Source: Leptolyngbyaceae cyanobacterium MO_188.B28
Lineage (GTDB): Bacteria; Cyanobacteriota; Cyanobacteriia; Phormidesmidales; Phormidesmidaceae
Assembly: GCA_030065175.1 (NCBI GenBank)
Contig: JASJDH010000009.1
Coordinates: 1-35,469 of the forward strand
DNA: 35,469 nt
Direction of reading: 5' to 3'
Under the pieces are notes generated by a model. That model was not told the DNA's origin, made no database searches, and saw only the letters and a list, made by a program, of their open reading frames with translations. Shown piece after piece: positions 9,904-17,287 of the stretch (within the stretch, counting starts at the first letter, position 1; each line of letters opens with the position of its first letter). The position numbers and the translations under genes are program-made.

Positions 9904-10689
9904 ATGATGCGTCCATTCAATCACCGAAGACCACTCCGAAAGACTTTGAACTACTTAGCCTTGATGATTGCAACCACAATTCTCTTGTCCACAGCTCCCG
10001 CCTTTGCCCAGGACTCAGCTAGCCAAGGGGCGGCTGGTCTCTTGCAAAGCCTTCAAGGAGCTCTGCTTTCGGCCTTAGCATGGATTGACAGCCTGGGCGC
10101 CCTGGGTCCCATTGCCTTTATCTTGCTCTATATCCTGGTTACTGTCGCTTTTCTCCCCGCCTCCATCGTCACTTTGGGCGCTGGAGCGGTATTTGGGGTC
10201 GTGGGCGGCTCGATCTACGTCTTCATTGGAGCCATGTTAGGGGCCACCGCCGCCTTCTTGATTGGCCGCTATGTGGCGCGGGATTGGATCGCCCAAAAAA
10301 TTGCCGGGAATATCAAGTTCAACGCAATTTATGAAGCCATTAGTCAAGAAGCCTTAAAGCTGATTTTCTTAATTCGCTTATCCCCTGCGTTCCCTTTCAA
10401 TGTGCTCAATTACGCCCTGGGTTTAACCAAAGCATCCCTGAAAGACTATGTCTTGGGCACAACTGGAATTATCCCAGGCACGATCATGTACGTCTATCTC
10501 GGCTCCTTAATTGGCGATTTAGCCATGCTCGGCGCTGGAGAACAACCCTCCAATCCCGTGATTGATTGGATTATCAAAATCTTGATATTTGCGACGGTGG
10601 TCGCCATTACGGTTTATATCACCCGGATCGCCCGCAAAGCGCTAAAGGAAGCGGTTCCCGACACAACACAAGCGGTTCCTGAAAACTAA
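9904..10689 (+). CDS. TVP38/TMEM64 (SNARE-associated/DedA-like) membrane protein 1
   Basis: FLPASIVTLGAGAVFGVVGGSIYVFIGAMLGATAAFLIGRYVARDWI...IFLIRLSPAFPFNVLNYALGLT...GIIPGTIMYVYLGSL: VTT-domain signature. N-terminal signal-like region ends AFAQ. Confidence 0.87.
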   Translation: MMRPFNHRRPLRKTLNYLALMIATTILLSTAPAFAQDSASQGAAGLLQSLQGALLSALAWIDSLGALGPIAFILLYILVTVAFLPASIVTLGAGAVFGVVGGSIYVFIGAMLGATAAFLIGRYVARDWIAQKIAGNIKFNAIYEAISQEALKLIFLIRLSPAFPFNVLNYALGLTKASLKDYVLGTTGIIPGTIMYVYLGSLIGDLAMLGAGEQPSNPVIDWIIKILIFATVVAITVYITRIARKALKEAVPDTTQAVPEN

Positions 10690-10799
10690 CTAGTTAGAAA
10701 GCTTAGGTGGTGATGTGGGTTGATCGAAGAGCCGCATTCTGACAGACCCTGGCACAGTGAATCGTGATCAACCCAATTGCTGACATCAAATCGTAGAGC

Positions 10800-11465
10800 A
10801 TGAAGTTTAGAGTTCCCCGAAAACATCTACTATGGGTGATTGCTGGTTTGATCACCTTCCTGGCGATTTGCTGTCGTGATCATATTAGCGTCTTCTTCGA
10901 CAAAGAGACGTTAGTTGACTTTCTATGTTGCTTAGGCCACTGGAGTGTCGCCCTGTTTATTGGCGGTCACATTGTGGCGACAGCGATGGGGGTTCCGGGC
11001 ACCGTACTGGTTGTGGTTGGAGGCATGCTCTTTGGCCTCTTTTGGGGAACAATTTGGTCTGTGATTGGGGCGACCTTTGGCGCGATCGCAGCCTTTTGGC
11101 TCTCCCGCTACCTGTTGAGGGATTGGTTTAAGCGACGGTTTAGCCGACATAAAGCGTTAGCTCGATTCAACCAAATCATGGACCATCAAGCTTTTCGGTG
11201 TGTCCTAACCATCCGCTTCGCCCCCATTTCCCCTTTCAATGTGGTCAATTTTCTATTCGGTCTGACTTCGGTTGATCTTAAGTCCTACGCCGCTGGCACC
11301 TTCTTGGGCATTATTCCCGGCACGCTGGCCTACACCTGGCTCGGGGTAACGGGCATGGAGGCGCTTGATGGGAAAAGTCTGATTCCCCTGTTCTTGGCCC
11401 TCAGTTTGCTGGTTTTGCTGTCTTTGCTTCCAATACTGGCTAAATGTAGAACGAAGAAAGCTTAG
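10800..11465 (+). CDS. TVP38/TMEM64 membrane protein 2
   Basis: VPGTVLVVVGGMLFGLFWGTIWSVIGATFGAIAAFWLSRYLLRDW...LTIRFAPISPFNVVNFLFGLTSV...GIIPGTLAYTWLGVTG: same VTT signature as the preceding gene. Confidence 0.86.
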   Translation: MKFRVPRKHLLWVIAGLITFLAICCRDHISVFFDKETLVDFLCCLGHWSVALFIGGHIVATAMGVPGTVLVVVGGMLFGLFWGTIWSVIGATFGAIAAFWLSRYLLRDWFKRRFSRHKALARFNQIMDHQAFRCVLTIRFAPISPFNVVNFLFGLTSVDLKSYAAGTFLGIIPGTLAYTWLGVTGMEALDGKSLIPLFLALSLLVLLSLLPILAKCRTKKA

Positions 11466-11784
11466 AGCAATTTTGGCCGGGTTAGTATTGGATAAAGGGC
11501 TGGTTCAGCAGATCTTGAGGAGGACATTTATGCAAAAGTCTGTAATTTATCAAGATATTAAGGCTGAAGGCATACAGGAGGGACTTCAGCAAGGACTTCA
11601 ACAAGAAGGAAAATTGCTGGTGCTCCGGCTGTTAAATCGAAAGGTGGGAACGTTGCCTGCAGAGTTAACTACTCAGGTGGAGGCGCTATCGCTGCAGCAG
11701 ATTGAGGCGTTGGGGGAAGCACTCTTAGATTTTGAGGGGCGGGAAGACTTGGTGCATTGGTTGGAAATGAATATGATCGAGTAG
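11466..11784 (+). pseudogene. 3' remnant of an Rpn-family/DUF4351-type putative nuclease (recombination-promoting)
   Basis: Residual frame LDKGLVQQILRRTFMQKSVIYQDIKAEGIQEGLQQGLQQEGKLLVLRLLNRKVGTLPAELTTQVEALSLQQIEALGEALLDFEGREDLVHWLE matches the C-terminal pattern of Rpn/DUF4351 proteins. The N-terminal catalytic region is absent because the upstream sequence belongs to TVP38 gene 2. Confidence 0.6.
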
Positions 11785-11807
11785 ACCAGTAGCCGCGATG
11801 CATCTGA

Positions 11808-13445
11808 ATGAAAGCCATCAAAATTAAGGGCGCTGTTGATCATCAGCGTCCTTTTTCGCTGAATAGTCAATTCCGTATTCGACGCCATCGCCAAGGTTTT
11901 CACAGGGCGGTTTGGCGGATAATTATCGTGACGATCGCGATCGCATTCAGCGGGCTCCTGATCACATCGGCATTTGCCCAGAACACCAAGATAGAATCGG
12001 CGTCCATTAGGGTAGACGGAGCCCCCCAATTTGAAGTGGCGGCAGACGCGTTCAAGACTACCGCAGAAAAAGTCGCCAACCTTGAAAAACTTGACGACTG
12101 GCTAGTCATCCAGGAGCACTCCATTTCAACTGGGTTTAAGTCACAAGAGGAAGATCCGATTGTCAGTCCCAACGACCACGAGTCGTTGACAGTCACTGCC
12201 CAAGCTGATGACTTGGGCGGTCATGATCCGCCCGCCTCCCAAGATCTTGAGCAAGCACCAGCCAGCTCCCTATGGCAGGCGGGCGTAAAGGCCTTAGGAA
12301 TTGCGCTAGCTGCACTTGTGGGGCATTGGCTAACAGGACGGCTTTGGCGACAATCCCTGCGTAATTTGTTGCGAAGAATTACGTTTTCCCATGACAGGCC
12401 TCAAGAACAGACGTCTATCGCCTTAAAGCTATTCTTCAAAATAACCCTGGTATTGATGCGCTTAGCGCTCTGGGGAGGAGCGGCGATTTATATCACCAAT
12501 CTCTTCCCCATAACGCAAAAGTTGAGCGCCAGCGTTATTGAAGCGCTGAACACCACTCTGTTTAAGCCAAACTTTACACTGGGCCAGAAAGAATTTTCGA
12601 TCTTGGGCTTGTTGCTGTTGTCGGGATTGCTGCTCGGGTTGGTAATTGGGGCGGGAACCCTGACTAACTTTCTGCGATCGCGCATCCTCCGAGTCACTCC
12701 GATTAACCGAGGGGCTCAGGAAGCCGTCGCTACACTGACCAAGTACAGCTTGATTTCCATCGGGACCATCGTCATCCTGCAGGTCTGGGGCTTAGATCTA
12801 AGTTCCCTTACATTACTGGCTAGCGCCTTGGGTATTGGGATTGGCTTAGGATTGCAAAACATTGCTAAGGACTTTGGCAGTGGACTTGTGTTGGTGTTTG
12901 AACGATCTATTCAGGTGGGGGAGTTTGTGGAATTTGGAGACTTTAGGGGCACGGTGGAGCGCATCGGCGCTCGCAGCACTGAAATCAGAACCCTGGATCA
13001 AATCTCCATCATCGTGCCCAATTCCCGTTTTTTGGAGCAGGAGGTGATTAATTGGAGTCATCGTAATCCACTTTCTCGCATTCGACTGCCGGTGGGGGTG
13101 GACTACCAATCGGAGCCAGAAACAGTCAAGCTGGCGCTCCTGGAAGCCGCCCAAACCAATGGCGACATTTTATCCGACCCACCGCCTCAAGTGTTATTTA
13201 CCGGATTTGGCGACAGTGCTTTAGAGTTTGAGTTGTTGGTTTGGATCACTGAGCCCAGCAAGCAACCCCAGATCAAAAGCAATCTGAATTTCGCGATCCA
13301 AGCGTGCCTGAACAAGCACAATATTGAAATTCCATTCCCTCAACGGGATGTGAATTTAGTGACCGGACGCTTGCCCATTGACCTTTCTCCTGATGCGATC
13401 GCAGTTCTCACAAAACTTTTAAAAACTTCCCTAAACAACAAATAG
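11808..13445 (+). CDS. MscS-family mechanosensitive ion channel
   Basis: Signal-like N-terminus, several TM segments, MscS core LLASALGIGIGLGLQNIAKDFGSGLVLVFERSIQVGEFVEFGDFRGTVERIGARSTEIRTLDQISIIVPNSRFLEQEVINWSHR. Confidence 0.93.
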   Translation: MKAIKIKGAVDHQRPFSLNSQFRIRRHRQGFHRAVWRIIIVTIAIAFSGLLITSAFAQNTKIESASIRVDGAPQFEVAADAFKTTAEKVANLEKLDDWLVIQEHSISTGFKSQEEDPIVSPNDHESLTVTAQADDLGGHDPPASQDLEQAPASSLWQAGVKALGIALAALVGHWLTGRLWRQSLRNLLRRITFSHDRPQEQTSIALKLFFKITLVLMRLALWGGAAIYITNLFPITQKLSASVIEALNTTLFKPNFTLGQKEFSILGLLLLSGLLLGLVIGAGTLTNFLRSRILRVTPINRGAQEAVATLTKYSLISIGTIVILQVWGLDLSSLTLLASALGIGIGLGLQNIAKDFGSGLVLVFERSIQVGEFVEFGDFRGTVERIGARSTEIRTLDQISIIVPNSRFLEQEVINWSHRNPLSRIRLPVGVDYQSEPETVKLALLEAAQTNGDILSDPPPQVLFTGFGDSALEFELLVWITEPSKQPQIKSNLNFAIQACLNKHNIEIPFPQRDVNLVTGRLPIDLSPDAIAVLTKLLKTSLNNK

Positions 13446-13448
13446 TGT

Positions 13449-13483
13449 CCCACCCATCCACCCATCCACTCATCCACCCATCT
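13449..13483. repeat. Simple tandem repeat of CCA(C/T)CCAT type
   Basis: tcccacccatccacccatccactcatccacccatc just after the MscS stop codon. Confidence 0.75.
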
Positions 13484-13515
13484 ATCTTCTCGGAACGGCG
13501 CCTGTAAAAAAAACC

Positions 13516-13542
13516 TCGGCCAGCCGACTGCAAACCGAGGTA
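13516..13542. terminator. Probable hairpin/terminator after MscS gene
   Basis: aacctcgg ... ccgaggt stem (acctcgg/ccgaggt) preceded by an A8 tract, about 70 bp after the MscS stop. Confidence 0.45.
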
Positions 13543-13658
13543 AGGGACAGCTTTGAGGCACACCCGGAAGGCTTTTTAATCGCACCTTCTATTCTCTTTC
13601 TTGCTTGGGGGGGGGGTAAGTATGCAAGTTGTTACAAAAAGATGCACGTGGGGGATTT

Positions 13659-13721
13659 AGGGACCGGGTTTCTGTGATAGGTTTATGCCCGATGAATGTC
13701 TTTGGCAGAAACCCGGTCCCT
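13659..13721. repeat. Inverted repeat, 16-bp perfect arms (AGGGACCGGGTTTCTG / CAGAAACCCGGTCCCT)
   Basis: Arms at 13659-13674 and 13706-13721, 31-bp spacer. Part of a palindromic repeat cluster extending to ~13887. Confidence 0.9.
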
Positions 13722-13753
13722 CGCAAGGGGGCGATGAATTTTCGCTGGGTATC

Positions 13754-16700
13754 TCATAGGGCTGGGAGGGGTTGGAATCTGGCGGTAAACGTGCGTGGGG
13801 AGGCGAGATCCCTGGGTTCTTGAAGAACCCAGGGATCTGGGGGCGGATATCTTTGGCAAAACTCGTTCCCTAATGAGGGGCGATTGAAGGCTTTGAAGTC
13901 GGCGATAGCCCCCTGTGTGTCCCCGGTAAGTGCGCGGGCCAAGCCACGACTATCCATGATGTTGCCATTACCAGGATCTAGAGAAACAGCCTTTTCGCAG
14001 GCAAACATAACTTTTTCTGCCTGAAGATTAATACTGCTATACCAACATAGAATATTCCAGCTCTCTACAGGAATACCATCGTCAAGTCCTATGCTTTCTG
14101 CTAACTGATAAGCTTGCACCGCACCTTCAATATCGCCCCTGTCAACTAACTTACGCCCCTCATCCACCAAACTTTCTGCAAGAAAATCAATTTTGAATTC
14201 CTCTTGACCCATTTTTTGCTGTTGCAACCACACAAAAACTCCCGCCCCAAGTGTCATTAAGGCGAGCCCCCCACAAAGCACTGCCACCCATTTCACCTGC
14301 CATTGCTTCTGCTCCGCCTCAAAACGCTTCTGTTGCTCTTCAAAACGCTTTTGTTGTTCCTCAATCCGCCTCTGCTGCTCCTCAAACCTTTCCTGCTCCG
14401 CCGTCGCCCTCAACCGCCGCTCCAGCTCCAGCTCCTCCATCAACGGCTGCTGCGACGAATGAATAAACGCCGCCAAATAATCATGCACCAGCTGATACCG
14501 ATCCGCTGGCGCTTCCGGCTCCTCCATCACCAGTCCCGACTCCGTCAAAATTCGCAGCACCAGCGACAACGCCGTCCCGTCCACCTCCCCTTGACTCGTC
14601 AACGTCCGCAGGTCATCCGCCAAATCAGACTCCGTTTTTAGCGGACGCACCCCCTTCTCATCCGTCAGCAAATACAGCACCCGATTCGCCAACTGCTGAT
14701 TTCCCTCCGGGCCGCAAGCCCTGACAATGTCCGCCAGATAGTTCTGCACCAGCAGTTCCTTTGTCGGCAGATTGGGGTCGCCCCACGCTTGGTAACCCTC
14801 CACCGTGGTAATCCCCTCCGCCTGCAGCTGCGCCCCCACAATCTGCAGCTCAATCGGGCGCACTTCCCCCGCCCCCGCCGCCAAATCCGCCACCACCTGG
14901 TCCACCAGCGCCGGGTCAGGGTGATAAGGCGTCGGGCCAGTCAGGTCATTGAAAACGGCTTTCGTGTCTTTCAGGGTAAAGTTGCCCAGGTAGTAGAGCC
15001 ACTTTTTATCCAGAATATTATTGTCAATAATGTCGAGCTTGGTGAGGCGATCGCACTCCAGCAGATGATGAATATAATCCTCCCGCATCGACAGCACCAC
15101 CTTCACATAGGGCATGGCAAGGCAGTCGCGCAGGAAATCATAGAACGGGCGGCGGGCCGCAGGCTGATCGAACTCAAAGAAAAACTCCTCAAACTGGTCA
15201 AAAATCAACACCATCACCCGATTGCGCTGAGTCTGTCGGTGTAGGAGGTCTAATACCGTTGCAATCTCAGCGGTGTTAGCGTCTTCTTTATCACCAGTAC
15301 TGTCTTGAATCGGTTGAACCCCCTCTAACTCCCCCTTGGCAAGGGGGAGGACCGATGTCTCCCCCCTTACCAAGGGGGAGTTAAGGGGGGGAGAAGATTC
15401 CACACCTCCTGGACCAGATATCTGTCCATGCACATTGCCAGAATGAAACGATGTACTGTCAGAAGCGGATATTAATGACTCCCTTTCCAAAAATTGGGAT
15501 GCAGAAGGATCTGCCTCACTCCCCGAAAGCACCCTGGCTAAATCCTCCACCCAATCTCGGTATCGCCATATATAGACCGGATCCACCCGCCGCACCCCAA
15601 ACCGTTCCTGCGCCAGCGCAGGGGTCAGCCCCGCCTCAATCAACGAACTCTTCCCCACCCCAGACGGCCCATGGATAATCGTCAGGACATATTCATCCTG
15701 AGCCAGCCGCTTCACCAGCCGCTCCACATCATGCTTGCGCCCCGAAGTGAAAATTAAATCCTGCGAATTTTCATCGGCAGGCAAGGCCGGATTGGTGATT
15801 TCTTGCTTCGGCTGCAGTCGCCCCGCCCCGACAAACGCCCGGTAATTGAACCGACTTTCGATCGCATCTTTATGGCGGCGGGTTTCAAACGCTTGCAAAT
15901 ATTTCCCCTGCTGAAAATAGCCCCGCCGCAGGGACTCCAACACACTGCTGTAAAGTTTGGGGTCATATTCCGGATGGGTAATCATCCGCGCCTGTTCAAG
16001 GGTTTGGACAGCAGCGTCAATGTGGCCCTGACCAAACTGGGCTTTTCCTAAAGAAAAGAGATACCAGCTGCAGTGAAAACGATTGACCCAGGCGTAAAAC
16101 ACAGCGTCATCCAGAGAAACTGACGTCGACGACGGGATAAGGCCCAGGGCGGCTTCGGCATGGCGCTGCGCAGTGGACCAATCCTCTTTGGCTAACGCCG
16201 CTTCTGCTAAAAAGCCGACGGCGCGGGCTTGTCGAATCGCATTTCCTTCACTTTGGTGGAGAGCCAGAGCTTTAGCAGCGACGGTTTCCAGCGCTTCCCA
16301 CTGATCTAAACGATGCAGCGCTTCCGCCCAGTAATTAATGTATTTAGCCGCCAGATGGGACTGCTGGACCGTTTCAAACATCTGCACCGCTGCTTCGAAG
16401 TAGTTCCGAGCTTGGTTGCAGGCGGCTTCAAATCCTCGGCGATCGCGTTCGGCCCGATTCCACCACCACCGCCCCAAATAAAACTGCACATGGCCCATAT
16501 TTTCCCGCCAACGCGCATCTGGTTCCGCTCGACCCTCCTCCTGACTTAACAGGGCTTTCCATTGGTCGAGGCTGCGTTCATAGTACTCACGGGCAATGGG
16601 TTTGTTGTTGTCGGCGATGCGTCCCTGGACAAAGGACAGGTCGGCGGATTGGGCTGGCGTCAGTTCAATCTGGTGGGCGGCCAAAACAGCGAGACTGGTT

Positions 16701-17287
16701 TCCAGTTCTCGACTGCGGGGGGAGCCAGGGGACAGTTGCAGCTCCTGAGTGCTGAGAAAACGATTTTCTCGGGACTGCAGCACCTGCCGCCAGACATCCT
16801 GAATCAGGGCATCCAAAAAAGAGAGAAAAAACTCAGGGGGCGTTTCGAAGGTAATGGAATTGCCCCAGGTGTAAAAGTCTGGCGCTGTGCGAATCAGTTG
16901 CTTCAAGCTATCGTCCGTTAACCACAGCACCAGAGGAAAGGGAAATTGGCGAAATTCTTCCCGAATCTGGTTGGTGGCGATGAGCACCTGATCCCGATTT
17001 TGCACGCCGTCTAATCCGTAGACCATCAACGCCTGGGGGGGCGGATCGGCGATCTGATGACGCAAGGTGGTGAATAAGGTGGGACTGGTGGGATTCAGGG
17101 TAATTTCGTCAAAGGGGACAGGACACCGCTGTCGCAACTGGTCCACTAGCGCCCGCCGATGCTGGGTGGAGTTGCACACCGCCAAAATTAGCTCAAACTC
17201 CCCCTGAGAAAACCGCAAGAGACGACAGAGTTCTTCCAAAGATTGCTGGTTGAGGCGATCTCGGTCGGGTGACGAGTCCTCAGACAT
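13754..17287 (-). CDS. STAND NTPase with N-terminal AAA-like/degenerate domain, TPR-like region, nSTAND NTPase, coiled coil, TM helix and C-terminal TPRs
   Basis: 1177 aa. Walker A IIHGPSGVGKSSLIEAG (15644-15670), Walker B VMVLIFDQFEEFFFEF (~15184-15216), winged-helix end YQLVHDYLAAFIHSSQQ, coiled coil EEQQRRIEEQQKRFEEQQKRFEAEQKQW, TM VAVLCGGLALMTLGAGVFVWL, C-terminal TPR GDIEGAVQAYQLAESIGL...DSRGLARALTGDTQGAIADF. ATG overlaps the stop of the upstream ATPase gene. Confidence 0.85.
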   Translation of the reverse strand: MSEDSSPDRDRLNQQSLEELCRLLRFSQGEFELILAVCNSTQHRRALVDQLRQRCPVPFDEITLNPTSPTLFTTLRHQIADPPPQALMVYGLDGVQNRDQVLIATNQIREEFRQFPFPLVLWLTDDSLKQLIRTAPDFYTWGNSITFETPPEFFLSFLDALIQDVWRQVLQSRENRFLSTQELQLSPGSPRSRELETSLAVLAAHQIELTPAQSADLSFVQGRIADNNKPIAREYYERSLDQWKALLSQEEGRAEPDARWRENMGHVQFYLGRWWWNRAERDRRGFEAACNQARNYFEAAVQMFETVQQSHLAAKYINYWAEALHRLDQWEALETVAAKALALHQSEGNAIRQARAVGFLAEAALAKEDWSTAQRHAEAALGLIPSSTSVSLDDAVFYAWVNRFHCSWYLFSLGKAQFGQGHIDAAVQTLEQARMITHPEYDPKLYSSVLESLRRGYFQQGKYLQAFETRRHKDAIESRFNYRAFVGAGRLQPKQEITNPALPADENSQDLIFTSGRKHDVERLVKRLAQDEYVLTIIHGPSGVGKSSLIEAGLTPALAQERFGVRRVDPVYIWRYRDWVEDLARVLSGSEADPSASQFLERESLISASDSTSFHSGNVHGQISGPGGVESSPPLNSPLVRGETSVLPLAKGELEGVQPIQDSTGDKEDANTAEIATVLDLLHRQTQRNRVMVLIFDQFEEFFFEFDQPAARRPFYDFLRDCLAMPYVKVVLSMREDYIHHLLECDRLTKLDIIDNNILDKKWLYYLGNFTLKDTKAVFNDLTGPTPYHPDPALVDQVVADLAAGAGEVRPIELQIVGAQLQAEGITTVEGYQAWGDPNLPTKELLVQNYLADIVRACGPEGNQQLANRVLYLLTDEKGVRPLKTESDLADDLRTLTSQGEVDGTALSLVLRILTESGLVMEEPEAPADRYQLVHDYLAAFIHSSQQPLMEELELERRLRATAEQERFEEQQRRIEEQQKRFEEQQKRFEAEQKQWQVKWVAVLCGGLALMTLGAGVFVWLQQQKMGQEEFKIDFLAESLVDEGRKLVDRGDIEGAVQAYQLAESIGLDDGIPVESWNILCWYSSINLQAEKVMFACEKAVSLDPGNGNIMDSRGLARALTGDTQGAIADFKAFNRPSLGNEFCQRYPPPDPWVLQEPRDLASPRTFTARFQPLPAL
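13806..13838. repeat. Near-perfect palindrome, 16-bp arms with 1-nt centre (AGATCCCTGGGTTCTT-G-AAGAACCCAGGGATCT)
   Basis: Directly readable. Lies inside the 3' end of the STAND ORF. Confidence 0.93.
14319..14381 (-). repeat. Three tandem 21-bp units encoding coiled-coil heptads (EEQQ(K/R)RF/I)
   Basis: tcaaaacgcttctgttgctct / tcaaaacgcttttgttgttcc / tcaatccgcctctgctgctcc in register. Confidence 0.85.
15319..15391. repeat. Palindromic interspersed element inserted in frame within the STAND gene
   Basis: Outer arms ccccctctaactcccccttgg ... ccaagggggagttaagggggg (inverted, about 1-2 mismatches) with internal tcccccttg-gc-aaggggga stem. Encodes SPPLNSPLVRGETSVLPLAKGELEGVQP. Confidence 0.88.

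Noticed and set aside
425-13400. Many GCGATCGC octamers (HIP1)
   Set aside because: Known genome-wide repeat motif of many cyanobacteria; taxonomic marker rather than a local finding.
13449-13483. CCACCCAT tandem repeats as a possible CRISPR or regulatory array
   Set aside because: Short 8-bp units without spacers; simple-sequence repeat only.
14251-15244. Plus-strand ORFs with Leu/Gln/Arg- or Ala/Pro-rich products (71, 112, 151 aa)
   Set aside because: Antisense shadows of the coiled-coil and NTPase coding region of the STAND gene; low complexity, no domain.
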